Shown: in pieces, positions 9,104 to 18,422 of the stretch | Layout of the letters: each line of letters starts with the position of its first letter | Numbering within the stretch: position 1 is the first letter of the stretch | NCBI GenBank assembly: GCA_964463915.1 | Contig: CAYXEH010000006.1 | Coordinates: forward strand, 19,224-83,223 | Reading direction: 5' to 3' | Length of the DNA stretch: 64,000 bases | DNA from: PUPG01 sp964463915 | GTDB lineage: Bacteria; Bacteroidota; Bacteroidia; Bacteroidales; UBA7960 | The notes under the pieces: generated by a model | Databases searched by the model: none | Seen by the model: only the letters and a program-made list of their open reading frames with translations | Told to the model about the DNA's origin: nothing | Program-made: the position numbers and the translations under genes

Positions 9104-10033
9104 ATGGAACTGAAAATAATATCCGTTAATACCTCAAAGGAGAAAGGAACCATTAAAGAACCCGTGGAGGAAATTACGCTGAACCATCATGGCATAATGG
9201 ATGACGCACACTCAGGCCCCTGGCACCGACAGGTAAGTTTGCTCGGCAAGGAAAGTGTGGACCGTTTCTCCAGTCAGGCTGGCAGGCCCATTGCCCCGGG
9301 AGAATTTGCAGAGAACATTACCACTGAGGGCGTGGAACTGGTAAAAACTTCACCACTGGATCGGTTCTCGGGAGAGAACGTAGAGCTGGAAGTTACCCAG
9401 ATCGGAAAATCCTGCCACGGTTCTGCTTGCGCCATCTTCCGGGAAGTAGGCAGTTGTGTCATGCCAAAAGAAGGCATCTTTGCCAGGGTGATTCGTCAGG
9501 GATCATTAAAACCTGGGGATGTGCTGACCTATCAGCCGAGACGGTTCCGTTTTCAGGTGGTTACCCTGAGCGACAGGGCCAGCAAAGGAGAATATGCGGA
9601 TCGCAGCGGCCCCCGCATTGTTGAGATTCTCAATGAGTACTATAAAGGGCAACCCCGCGATATTGAGGTTGACCACACCATTATCCCGGATGATGCCTCG
9701 AGCCTGAGCGTCCTGATTGAAAAAACCACTTATGATGAGGTGGATGTGATCATCACCACTGGTGGCACAGGTATCGGATCACGGGATGTTACCGTGGAAA
9801 CGGTCCGCCCCATGCTCGACAAGGAGATTCCCGGAATCATGGAAATGATACGGGTAAGATACGGAAAAGACAAGCCAAATGCTTTGCTTAGCCGTGGTGT
9901 AGCCGGACTTATCGGGGAAACGTTAATCTATACCCTGCCCGGGAGCGTTAAGGCGGTGAATGAGTATATGGAAGAGATTCTGAAAACCCTGGAGCATCTG
10001 ATTTATATGCGCCACGGGTTGGACGCCCATTAA
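9104..10033 (+). CDS. MOSC domain-MogA/MoaB fusion protein
   Basis: Two-domain Moco protein of 309 residues. Residues 1 to about 140 form a MOSC domain, the sulfur-carrier fold of MOSC/YiiM-type proteins, with a conserved Cys near 104 (GKSCHGSAC). Residues about 148-309 form a MogA/MoaB molybdopterin adenylyltransferase, with TLSDRAS, the TTGGTGIGSRD loop and the LPGSVKAV motif. The frame is open from a TTG at 9080 inside moaC, but the ATG at 9104, 4 bp after the moaC stop, fits both domain start and operon spacing. The fusion couples the adenylylation step to a MOSC module of unresolved function. Confidence 0.9.
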   Translation: MELKIISVNTSKEKGTIKEPVEEITLNHHGIMDDAHSGPWHRQVSLLGKESVDRFSSQAGRPIAPGEFAENITTEGVELVKTSPLDRFSGENVELEVTQIGKSCHGSACAIFREVGSCVMPKEGIFARVIRQGSLKPGDVLTYQPRRFRFQVVTLSDRASKGEYADRSGPRIVEILNEYYKGQPRDIEVDHTIIPDDASSLSVLIEKTTYDEVDVIITTGGTGIGSRDVTVETVRPMLDKEIPGIMEMIRVRYGKDKPNALLSRGVAGLIGETLIYTLPGSVKAVNEYMEEILKTLEHLIYMRHGLDAH

Positions 10034-10048
10034 GCGGAAAAGCGAAAA

Positions 10049-11263
10049 CTATTTGGGGACCAAAACCCCATCCTCATATTTTACCACAAAAGCATCACTG
10101 ACTCCATTTGCCCACAACTCACGCATATGGATGATAGCTACCGCTAACTTATCAAAGTTACCCGAGATATACTTATACCATCCGTCTATGTGATATTTCT
10201 GAAGCTGGTCGTTGATGCCAAGGTAATCACTGGCCTCCTCAATACTCAGATTCTTTTTATGTGCCATCACCTGAACGGAATAGAAAGTCTCAGGTGTTTG
10301 CTCCGCTTCTTTTTCATTCTCGTCCATCCGCCGTTCAAGGTCATCCACAGTTTCCAACAGCGCTTCATAATGACGCAGTAACTCGACCTGCTCCTGTGTA
10401 AGCTCACCTATTTCATCTGTTATAAGCTTCATATGCTGGTCATGTTCATCCCCGACTGCTGAGAGATCATCTTCTACAGTATCCATGCGTGAAGCGAGCT
10501 GATTCATCCTGTCCACATCCCCCGGATACATCGCATCCTCAATGGGGGCCCAGTCTTTTGAGTTGGTATTATTTCCGAGCCTGAAAGTAAGACCAACACT
10601 GGTATAATTATACATGTCTTTCCTGCTTCCTGTAACCACCCTTGCATCCAGTTCATCGGTCATGGCATATTGAAACGATGACTTCACTCCGATATCAATC
10701 CTTTCAGAGACCTTGAAATTAACTCCCATTCCAAATGGGATGACCCAGGAGCCTTCCGTCTGGCCTTCCAGGGATTCATCGTAAGGGTACCTGAGTACAT
10801 TGCCGGTTTGCAGCTCCATTAACTTCGATTCAAACGAAATTGCGCCTAACCCTGTAAACCCATAGATATTCATCCAGCGGTTTGTGCTGCTCCGGGGTGC
10901 CAGTAACCCATTCAGGCTAACGTTGGCTGTGAGGGAAGCATGCATCATTATATTGTCAAATTTCCTGTTATCCTCCGTATTCAAACCAGTCATCTCTCCA
11001 TAAAGGAAATTTGTCTGAAGCGTAAGTACGGGTGATGCATGGTAATTAAGAAACAGGCCGGCTCCGTAACCCTCTTCGCCGGATGCCGGCAGAAAGTTCT
11101 CTTCCTTCACATCGGTGAACGGGATCAGTAATCCCCCGCTCAAACCAAAAGAGAAACGGTTATAGTCATCGGGGATCTCCGGGGCTTCCGCCGCACCAAA
11201 GGCCGGTACGGACAGTAATCCAAACAAAAGCAAAAAGGCCAGGCAATTTGTTGTTCGTTTCAT
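10049..11263 (-). CDS. Outer-membrane beta-barrel protein with coiled coil and C-terminal domain
   Basis: Unnamed envelope protein. The ATG at 11263 gives a clean signal peptide (basic N-terminus, hydrophobic core, then AFGAAEA). Upstream in-frame codons add only hydrophobic residues without a motif. Residues about 35-245 have alternating beta-strand texture typical of an eight-stranded barrel (repeated Gly/aromatic strands, ending GLTFRLG). Residues about 265-330 are charged and heptad-like, suggesting a periplasmic coiled coil. The last 75 residues (starting ETFYSVQVMAHK) resemble a SPOR-like or peptidoglycan-associated module, but this is not certain. It converges on the Moco operon with 15 bp between stops. 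Confidence 0.65.
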   Translation of the reverse strand: MKRTTNCLAFLLLFGLLSVPAFGAAEAPEIPDDYNRFSFGLSGGLLIPFTDVKEENFLPASGEEGYGAGLFLNYHASPVLTLQTNFLYGEMTGLNTEDNRKFDNIMMHASLTANVSLNGLLAPRSSTNRWMNIYGFTGLGAISFESKLMELQTGNVLRYPYDESLEGQTEGSWVIPFGMGVNFKVSERIDIGVKSSFQYAMTDELDARVVTGSRKDMYNYTSVGLTFRLGNNTNSKDWAPIEDAMYPGDVDRMNQLASRMDTVEDDLSAVGDEHDQHMKLITDEIGELTQEQVELLRHYEALLETVDDLERRMDENEKEAEQTPETFYSVQVMAHKKNLSIEEASDYLGINDQLQKYHIDGWYKYISGNFDKLAVAIIHMRELWANGVSDAFVVKYEDGVLVPK

Positions 11264-11366
11264 AATAATCAGTAAAATATATGCTACACCAATTCTATTT
11301 ATTAGTATTATACTGATAATTAAACAAAAGGTTACAGAAAGCAAAGTTTCCCGGCAATGAGCCTTG

Positions 11367-11406
11367 TCAGAACAAGTCTGAAATTATCAGAACAACCCTG
11401 AAATAT
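11367..11406 (-). repeat. 20-bp tandem duplication of the fhs 3' end including the stop codon
   Basis: The last 20 bp of fhs (11387-11406) are followed immediately by a second copy (11367-11386) matching at 16 of 20 positions, each ending in TGTTCTGA on the minus strand. The second copy lies in the 3' untranslated region. Confidence 0.75.
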
Positions 11407-13057
11407 TCCCGTCTTTATCGATGTCGATATTCTCAGCCGATGGCTGTGAGGGAAGACCCGGCATACGCATAATGGTACCTGCAATGGGCACAAGGAACCC
11501 GGCACCGGATGCCACTTCAAACTCCCGGATCTTGACAGTAAAACCTTTCGGTCGTCCAATCTTATAGGGGTCGTCAGAAAGAGATTTTTGTGTCTTGGCC
11601 ACACAAACGGGAAGTTTGTCCAGGCCGATTCGCTCAAACTGGGCGATCTGGGATTTGGCTTTTACCGTATATTCCACATGATCGGCTCCGTAGAGTTTGG
11701 TAGCAATGGTGTGTAGTTTTTTCTCAATGCTCCAGTTAAAATCATACAGGGGTTCAAAGCAGGTAGTGCAACTATCGGCTGCTTCCTTTACCAGTTTTGC
11801 CAGCTCCAGTGATCCTTCTCCCCCTTTTTCCCATCCTTCATAAATGGCCACCCGAATGCCCAGTTCTTCACACCGCTTTTTCACAATGGCGATTTCCTCA
11901 TCCGTATCGGTATAGAATTTATTGATGGCCACCACCGGCTTCAGGTTAAAATGCTGAATATTCTCTATGTGTTTTTCGAGATTTTCCAGTCCTTTGGTAA
12001 CGGCTTCCGGATTGGGTTCTTTCAATGCCGGTAACCTGACCCCGCCATGATACTTCAGGGCCCGAATGGTAGCAACGATTACTGAAGCATTCGGAGTCAA
12101 TCCGCCATACTGGGATTTAATATCCAGGAATTTCTCCGCTCCCAGTTCTGAAGCAAAACCAGCCTCTGTGACAACATAATCAGATAAGGACAAGCCCATT
12201 TTGGTGGCAATGAGGGTATTGGTCCCCTGGGCAATGTTCGCAAAGGGTCCGCCGTGTACAATCGCAGGATTGCCTTCGATACTCTGCACCAGGTTGGGCA
12301 TGATGGCATATTTCATCAGGGCAGCCATGGCACCCTCGGCTTTGAACTCCCTGGCATACACTGGTTCATCATCATAGGTAAAGCCCACCAGAATATTTCC
12401 AAACTTTTCCTTCAGGTCTTCCAGGTCTGTGGCCAGGCACAATGCGGCCATCACCTCTGATGCCGCCGTAATGTCAAAGCCCGTTTCGCGTGGGATGCCT
12501 TGCTTTCTGCCCCCAAGACCGATAATAATGTTACGCAGGGCTCTTTCATTCATATCAATTACCCGCTTCCAGATTATTTTTCGCGGGTCCAGGCTCAAAA
12601 AGTTATTCTTGCTTTGCAGATGATTATCGACAAGGCCGGCAAGAAGATTATGCGTTTTTTCCACCGCCGCCAGGTCTCCGGTGAAATGCAGGTTGATGTC
12701 TTCCATGGGAAGCACCTGGGCACGGCCCCCACCGGCAGCACCCCCTTTGATCCCGAATACGGGACCCAGCGAAGGCTCCCGGATTACCACGGTAGATTTT
12801 ACCCCGAGCTTGTTCAATCCTTCAGAAAGACCAATGGAGGTCGTGGTTTTTCCCTCCCCCGCAGGTGTGGGAGTGATGGCAGTGACCAGCACCAATTTCT
12901 TGTTGGAAGCAGCTTTTTCATCAATCAGTTTCAGGGGCAATTTGGCCATGTATCTTCCAATTTGATAAAGGTCGGCCTCCTCCACACCCAGCTTGGCCGC
13001 CACTTCTGTAATGGGGCGCATCTTAGTCTCCCGGGCAATGTCAAGATCGGTTTTCAT
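11387..13057 (-). CDS. fhs: Formate-tetrahydrofolate ligase
   Basis: ATP-dependent formation of 10-formyl-tetrahydrofolate from formate. At 556 residues it is full length for the monofunctional enzyme. The P-loop-like TPTPAGEGKTTTSIGL segment is at about residues 63-78, and REPSLGPVFGIKGGAAGGG, the INLHFTGD motif and VRLPALKEPNPEA are family hallmarks. The ATG at 13057 is the only plausible start. It appears to be a single-gene unit that supplies one-carbon units for purines, formyl-Met and glycine/serine interconversion. The 3' end is duplicated, as described separately. Confidence 0.97.
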   Translation of the reverse strand: MKTDLDIARETKMRPITEVAAKLGVEEADLYQIGRYMAKLPLKLIDEKAASNKKLVLVTAITPTPAGEGKTTTSIGLSEGLNKLGVKSTVVIREPSLGPVFGIKGGAAGGGRAQVLPMEDINLHFTGDLAAVEKTHNLLAGLVDNHLQSKNNFLSLDPRKIIWKRVIDMNERALRNIIIGLGGRKQGIPRETGFDITAASEVMAALCLATDLEDLKEKFGNILVGFTYDDEPVYAREFKAEGAMAALMKYAIMPNLVQSIEGNPAIVHGGPFANIAQGTNTLIATKMGLSLSDYVVTEAGFASELGAEKFLDIKSQYGGLTPNASVIVATIRALKYHGGVRLPALKEPNPEAVTKGLENLEKHIENIQHFNLKPVVAINKFYTDTDEEIAIVKKRCEELGIRVAIYEGWEKGGEGSLELAKLVKEAADSCTTCFEPLYDFNWSIEKKLHTIATKLYGADHVEYTVKAKSQIAQFERIGLDKLPVCVAKTQKSLSDDPYKIGRPKGFTVKIREFEVASGAGFLVPIAGTIMRMPGLPSQPSAENIDIDKDGNISGLF

Positions 13058-13263
13058 AGTCGTCCGTATTTAAGTTAAATAAATATACTGTTAAAATAGA
13101 CAATTTTCTTGTTAAATAAACCCGGGATGGATTCATTTTGTTTTATGTCCCGGGTATAATTCTTTGTATAATCGTTCTGATGTTCTGCCCATTTGCCCGC
13201 CTAAACATTATCCGGCAGACAAATTTCTCTGTATATTCGTGCAGACCAATCTTATCCCATCCC

Positions 13264-15570
13264 ATGCAAATTAATATTCCCCGGGCACTTCTTACCCTTG
13301 CAATGGCCCTATTGTGCACAGCCTGTCAACATAACCAAAACCCTGTCCCTGAGGAAGGAGTCAGCAAAACGCTTGCCCGCCAAAGGAATGAACAGATTTC
13401 ACATCCGGCCTATGAGCTTTCTTTTGACATCCCGGCCCAAAAAGCCCGACCGCTTACCGGCACGACCACCATTACTTTTACCCATGAAGAACCCCCCAAA
13501 GATGTCATCCTGGATTTTGACGGTGGCAGTGACCATATTCACCAGGTAGAGATTAACGGTGAAACGGCCGGTTACGAGGTACAAAATGGCCACCTGTTAC
13601 TACCCCGGTCAACCATCCGGCAGGGACAAAACAAGGTGTTTGTGGAATTCACAGCTGGCGACCAGGCCATGAACCGTTCAGAGGAGTTTTTATACACCCT
13701 GGTAGTTCCTGATCGTGCCTCAACTGTGTTTCCGTGTTTCGATCAGCCTGACCTCAAGGCGGCTTTTTCGCTGAAACTGGAATTGCCTGAAACCTGGACG
13801 GCCGTCGCCAACGGCACACTGACCCGGCAAGAAAAGCAAAACGGACGCCGGATCATGTTTTTTTCGCCGGATCAGCCCATATCAACCTATCTATTCGCTT
13901 TTGCAGCCGGAGTTTTTCAAAGAGAATCCATGACAAGGGAACACCGGACCATCACCATTTTTCACCGGGAAGAAAGAGATGACCGTTTACAAACCAATCT
14001 TGATGACATTTTTGAGCTCCATTTCAGCTCCCTGGACTGGCTGGAGAACTACACAGACATCCCTTATCCTTTTGCCAAATTTGAGATGGTACTGTTACCG
14101 GGGTTTCAGTACAGCGGCATGGAACACCCGGGTGCCATATGGTATCGTGACAACAGGCTGTTACTTGACAAAGAGCCGGCCGTAACGGAGGAATTGTCAA
14201 GGGCGGCTTTGATCGCCCATGAAACAGCCCATATGTGGTTTGGCAACCTGGTTACCATGGAATGGTTCGATGATGTGTGGCTGAAAGAAGTTTTTGCGGG
14301 TTTCATGGCCGACAAGATCACCCATCCGCAATATCCGGAAATTAACCATGAACTCGAATTTTACCTGACCCATTATCCCAGGGCCCTTGCAGTAGACCGC
14401 AGCCGGGGCACCCACCCCATCAAACAGGAACTGGAGAACCTGAAACTGGCGGGCACCCTTTACGGGGCCATTATTTATAACAAGGCACCCATTGTATTCC
14501 GGAACCTGGAAGAAGTAATGGGGGAAGAAAATTTTCACCGGGCGGTAAAAGACTACCTCCGCACCTATGCCCTGAACAATGCAGACTGGGATGAGCTGGC
14601 GGAAATCTTTGACCGTCACAGCGAGCAGGATCTTAAACAATGGAGTGAACGATGGATTTATGGAACAGGGATGCCGGAGATATCCACGGAAGGGATGGAT
14701 GAGGAAACCGCCAGGGCAGCCCGTTACCTTAGGATGCACGAAAATTTTTTGGACGGAGTGGGAGATGTCTACGCATATTATAAGGCACTAACTTCACAAA
14801 TCGGACGAGAAGAAAATCACAGGATTGCCACTTACCTCCTTGGCAATCTTGATGAAGTTTTCTGGCGGTTTTTTAACCAGGATGACAGGATACGTCACGC
14901 AGAGGAACTGGAGAATTTGCTATGGGATAAAGTGTTGCAAAGCCCGGCCTCTGACAAAAATACCTATCTCAGGCATTATGCCTCCATGGTTCTGACCAGG
15001 GAAGGCACAGACAGGCTTGTGAACCTCCTGGAAGGATCCCTGGAAATAACCGGACATTCATTATCAGAAGAAAGACGATTTGACCTTATTGTAGCCCTGA
15101 AGCTGAGAGACCATCCGGAGGCATCACGGCTGTTGCAGCAGCTGAAAGGAGATACCAGCAATCCGGACCGCCAAAGACGAATTGCTTTCGTTCAACCAGC
15201 GCTTTCCTCTGACCCTTCTGTGCGGGAAGCATTCTTTCATGGGCTCACTGACCCGGCCGGACGCAGGCCTGAACCCTGGGCGCTTGAGGGGCTGGGTTAC
15301 TTTCACCACCCCCTGAGGCATGCACATAGCAGGGCGTTTATCTCTCCAAGCCTTGAGTTGCTTGAGGAGGTGCAGAAAACAGGAGACATCTTTTTCCCCT
15401 TGCGCTGGCTTGAGGCCACATTCAACGGCTATGGCTGCCAGGAGAGTGTTACAGCTACCCGGGAGTTTCTTGAACAACATGACGGATTGCATCCAAATCT
15501 TCGACTGAAAACCCTTCAGGCCGCAGACCTGATGTTCAGGGCGGCTTCCCGAAACCAGGCACAGCACTGA
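13264..15570 (+). CDS. M1-family aminopeptidase, lipoprotein
   Basis: Zinc aminopeptidase anchored outside the cytoplasm. The 768-residue protein starts at ATG 13264, directly before a lipoprotein signal with Cys near residue 20 (LLCTAC). The open frame extends to a TTG at 13138 that would bury the signal and is rejected. The substrate-anchoring GAMEN motif appears as GMEHPGA, and the zinc site HETAH is followed 18 residues later by the third ligand Glu in WLKEVFAG. The C-terminal third is helical, ERAP/ARM-like. It removes N-terminal residues from imported or exported peptides. It ends 1 bp before a convergent gene. Confidence 0.92.
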   Translation: MQINIPRALLTLAMALLCTACQHNQNPVPEEGVSKTLARQRNEQISHPAYELSFDIPAQKARPLTGTTTITFTHEEPPKDVILDFDGGSDHIHQVEINGETAGYEVQNGHLLLPRSTIRQGQNKVFVEFTAGDQAMNRSEEFLYTLVVPDRASTVFPCFDQPDLKAAFSLKLELPETWTAVANGTLTRQEKQNGRRIMFFSPDQPISTYLFAFAAGVFQRESMTREHRTITIFHREERDDRLQTNLDDIFELHFSSLDWLENYTDIPYPFAKFEMVLLPGFQYSGMEHPGAIWYRDNRLLLDKEPAVTEELSRAALIAHETAHMWFGNLVTMEWFDDVWLKEVFAGFMADKITHPQYPEINHELEFYLTHYPRALAVDRSRGTHPIKQELENLKLAGTLYGAIIYNKAPIVFRNLEEVMGEENFHRAVKDYLRTYALNNADWDELAEIFDRHSEQDLKQWSERWIYGTGMPEISTEGMDEETARAARYLRMHENFLDGVGDVYAYYKALTSQIGREENHRIATYLLGNLDEVFWRFFNQDDRIRHAEELENLLWDKVLQSPASDKNTYLRHYASMVLTREGTDRLVNLLEGSLEITGHSLSEERRFDLIVALKLRDHPEASRLLQQLKGDTSNPDRQRRIAFVQPALSSDPSVREAFFHGLTDPAGRRPEPWALEGLGYFHHPLRHAHSRAFISPSLELLEEVQKTGDIFFPLRWLEATFNGYGCQESVTATREFLEQHDGLHPNLRLKTLQAADLMFRAASRNQAQH

Positions 15571-15571
15571 C

Positions 15572-16123
15572 CTAGAGGCTGACATCCACACCTACGCGGA
15601 AAAAGGGGTTGTCCATATAGGCCTGGCTGTCCTCATTGAAGTTATAGAGCAGCAGGAGGTTAAGACGCAGCCGGTGCGAAAGGGGCAGTGCGTATCCGGC
15701 ACCAAGCAGGAAATTATTCTCGCTGATGGAAGGCCTGTCTTCATCCCCCGTTGGAAGAGGACTACGCGATTCAAGCCAAAGTTTCTCATATTCTCCGTGC
15801 AGGAAGAGGTTGGAAATTGTCCGAAGGCGTGCAAATGCATTGGCGCCGTAGGTATGGGAAGAAAAGGTGTCTATCCCCCAGCTGTCGTGGGTATACTGAT
15901 AATTACCCCCAATACCGGCAGAAAGACGGTTTGTAATGCGATAACCGGCATGCAGATGGACCCCGATTGAGGTAAATGTGCCGAATTGCAATCCCACGAA
16001 TCCTCCCACAAATATGCGCTCACGCGGGCTAAGGTCGTCAACATCAGGCTCATCCGCATAGAGCTGACCTGGACTCCATGCAATTATTGCTGCAAATATG
16101 GCGGCCACAACCAGTTGTCTCAT
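15572..16123 (-). CDS. Small outer-membrane beta-barrel protein
   Basis: A 183-residue protein with a signal peptide (AIIAWSPGQLYA then DEP) and about eight amphipathic beta strands rich in Gly and aromatic residues, ending in RVGVDVSL with a hydrophobic C-terminal strand as in OmpW/OmpX-sized porin-like barrels. It follows pabB by 21 bp on the same strand, so the two may share a transcript, but no functional link is evident. The specific role is unknown. Confidence 0.6.
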   Translation of the reverse strand: MRQLVVAAIFAAIIAWSPGQLYADEPDVDDLSPRERIFVGGFVGLQFGTFTSIGVHLHAGYRITNRLSAGIGGNYQYTHDSWGIDTFSSHTYGANAFARLRTISNLFLHGEYEKLWLESRSPLPTGDEDRPSISENNFLLGAGYALPLSHRLRLNLLLLYNFNEDSQAYMDNPFFRVGVDVSL

Positions 16124-16144
16124 GTCTCTTCCTTTGATAAGATT

Positions 16145-17446
16145 TTATCCCAGAACAGCCCTGGCTTTCAGCAAACATTCCTCATATTCCCTCTCCGGTA
16201 CAGAGGCTGCCGTTATGGCACCACCGGCCATATACCCAAGATACGCATTTTTCGCATTGTACTGTAAACTACGGATCACCACATTGAAATCAAAGTCTTT
16301 TTCAGGGCTGATATATCCGACTGATCCTGCATACAGCCCCCTGCGGGTGTCTTCATATTGCTCTATAAGTTCCATGGCCCTGACCTTTGGAGCTCCTGTC
16401 ATCGAGCCCACGGGGAAAGCATAACGGATGGCATCCAGATAATGACAGGATGGATCCAGACGGGAAGTAATCGTAGAGATCATCTGGTGTACATGACTGA
16501 AAGAATAGATTCCGAAAAGCTCCTCCACCTTTACGCTGTCTTTTTGTGCAGAACGTGACAAATCATTACGCATCAGGTCTACAATCATTACATTCTCGCT
16601 TCGCTCCTTAGGGTCTTCAAACAAATCCTGACGGTTTCTGGTGTCTTCGGCCATATTTCCTCCCCGGGCGCTGGTTCCCTTGATGGGCTGTGCAATCAGA
16701 CGCGACCCCTGTTTCTTCATAAATCGTTCCGGACTGGCACACATGAGGTATTTGTCATCCAGCATATAGAAACAGGAAAAAGGGGTGGGCGACGAACGAT
16801 TAATCCATTCGTAACAAATCAATGGGTCAACTTCTGTGTGCTCCCGGAAAAACTCCACACAATAGTTGAGTTCATAAATGTCTCCCGCTTGTATGTGATC
16901 TTTGATGGCCTGAAGCTGGCGAAGGTAACGGGCCCTGGAAACACGGGGCTGGAGACCGGGAATACCCGGCTGAACAAAGGGGGTTTCCTCTTCTGACAAC
17001 AATCCATTATATACAAAGTCCGGATCAGACAGCTTACCAAAACCGGGAAGACACCCGATACGGCACCCACCCTCCTGGCCGGGAAGGATCACAGCCACCG
17101 GACGAAAAAAATGTGCAGGGGGCATTCCTACCGGATCCGGGTTCTCTGATTGCAGGTTTTCAAGCTGATTTTTCAGTTCATAGGAGAAAAAACCGAACAG
17201 CCAGTCGTTATGGCGTTGCTCAAAATCTTTTAACGCATCAAATGTACCACTACCATTTCCATGAAACACATCTGCTGCCCCCACTCCCAAAACCCACGGA
17301 AAAGAAGCGTATTGATCATGCAAATAGCCGTTGGAATTCAGAAAAACTGCTGTATCCGTATGTTGCCGGGCCCAGCGGAGCAACTTAGGGTATCTGTTTC
17401 CGGAAGCCGGGAGCGTATTATAATGCCTGTAAATCCTTTCCGACAT
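16145..17446 (-). CDS. pabB: Aminodeoxychorismate synthase component I (PabB)
   Basis: Converts chorismate plus ammonia to 4-amino-4-deoxychorismate for folate. The chorismate-binding half (about 190-433) shows GDIYELNYC, SPERFM, PIKGTSARG (the Lys of PIKGT distinguishes PabB from TrpE, which has Ala there), DLMRNDL and PVGSMTGAPK. The upstream TTG at 17470 overlaps the promoter, so the ATG at 17446 is used. No pabA or pabC is adjacent. Confidence 0.92.
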   Translation of the reverse strand: MSERIYRHYNTLPASGNRYPKLLRWARQHTDTAVFLNSNGYLHDQYASFPWVLGVGAADVFHGNGSGTFDALKDFEQRHNDWLFGFFSYELKNQLENLQSENPDPVGMPPAHFFRPVAVILPGQEGGCRIGCLPGFGKLSDPDFVYNGLLSEEETPFVQPGIPGLQPRVSRARYLRQLQAIKDHIQAGDIYELNYCVEFFREHTEVDPLICYEWINRSSPTPFSCFYMLDDKYLMCASPERFMKKQGSRLIAQPIKGTSARGGNMAEDTRNRQDLFEDPKERSENVMIVDLMRNDLSRSAQKDSVKVEELFGIYSFSHVHQMISTITSRLDPSCHYLDAIRYAFPVGSMTGAPKVRAMELIEQYEDTRRGLYAGSVGYISPEKDFDFNVVIRSLQYNAKNAYLGYMAGGAITAASVPEREYEECLLKARAVLG

Positions 17447-17467
17447 AACCACATTGATTCCAATAAT

Positions 17468-17498
17468 CAAAGATAGGAGTTTTATATTGTATAATAAA
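17468..17498 (-). promoter_or_regulatory. Promoter of pabB
   Basis: Minus-strand TTTA (17495-17498), 19 nt, then TATCTTTG (17468-17475). This matches the Bacteroidota -33/-7 pattern with one mismatch in the -33 element. The implied leader before the ATG is about 15 nt, and the overlap rules out the upstream TTG as a start. Confidence 0.65.
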
Positions 17499-17536
17499 TT
17501 GTTACTAAAGATGGGTATTGTGCGATACTGGCTTCT

Positions 17537-18376
17537 CTACCATTTAATGAGATAGTAGGGATCGTTTTTAACTTTTTCCGTAACAAAGTCATACAGTTTG
17601 CGCATACTAAAATCATAAAGCACAACACCATCTATATTGCGCTGGTTTACGATATTGGTTTTCTTCAGGTCTTTCATAAGCCTGATCTTGTTCCACCACA
17701 CATACCCTTTTACCGAATAAGCTCTCCGGTTTGAATGGATTGGATAAAGGAGGGGTTTTTTAAGTAACCCCTCTTTTATTGTATATTTTTCCCGGTAAAA
17801 ATTAAGATAAGGGACGCGCTGCTCATACTCCACAAAATGCATCAAACTGCAGGTCACATAATCAAGCCCGATATTCAGGCAATGGTAATCATGATCGATC
17901 ATCTGCCGGAAAATGCCATCCGGTGCAAAGGTTAAATCCCCGGCCTCGAAATGATTCTCTCCGGCAGCTATTATGGAATAACAAGGATCGTGGTTCCTGA
18001 AATGACGGTCTGTGAAAAACTGCCTGGCGAAAGCTCCATAGGCCGGAATTTCTTTTTCGGGATTGAAAACCCTGGTTTTTCTAACCCCGGGGGTGAAAGC
18101 CTGGGAAACAAGAACATCAAAATTCCCCAGCAATAAATCCCGCAAATAGGTGTATGTATCTGCACGGCCTGTAAAATGCCTTACCGCCGAAAGGGACACA
18201 TGGACAAAAATCCTGTTGGCCGGTATTCCCCTGATATATTTTTCAAAAGATACCCCGGCCTTTTTGCTGTATGCAGTTTTTTTTCGCAGCCGGGGAAGTT
18301 TTTTGATATGGCGCCTGATATAAAAATAGATAACAGTACTGTAGACGCTAAGTTTTCTGATTAACAACTTAATCAT
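17537..18376 (-). CDS. AAC(3)-fold (Antibiotic_NAT) acyltransferase, probably of surface sugars
   Basis: Likely transfers an acyl group from CoA to an amino sugar. The 279-residue protein matches the AAC(3) family through IFVHVSLSAV (about residue 55), FNPEKEIPAYGAF, the DPCYSIIAAG segment at the active-site position, and a late HFVEYEQRVPY motif. It has DPxYS where classical aminoglycoside enzymes have HPxHS, a variant I associate with polysaccharide loci. It lies 46 bp downstream of a Wzx-type flippase on the same strand, which supports glycan decoration over antibiotic resistance. That assignment is inference. Confidence 0.65.
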   Translation of the reverse strand: MIKLLIRKLSVYSTVIYFYIRRHIKKLPRLRKKTAYSKKAGVSFEKYIRGIPANRIFVHVSLSAVRHFTGRADTYTYLRDLLLGNFDVLVSQAFTPGVRKTRVFNPEKEIPAYGAFARQFFTDRHFRNHDPCYSIIAAGENHFEAGDLTFAPDGIFRQMIDHDYHCLNIGLDYVTCSLMHFVEYEQRVPYLNFYREKYTIKEGLLKKPLLYPIHSNRRAYSVKGYVWWNKIRLMKDLKKTNIVNQRNIDGVVLYDFSMRKLYDFVTEKVKNDPYYLIKW

Positions 18377-18422
18377 ATCTTAAAAAGATTATAAAAATGG
18401 CCACTGACAATGCCGCTGAATT

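Noticed and set aside
17537..18376. Aminoglycoside resistance gene
   Set aside because: AAC(3) fold only; active-site variant and flippase neighbour point to glycan modification.
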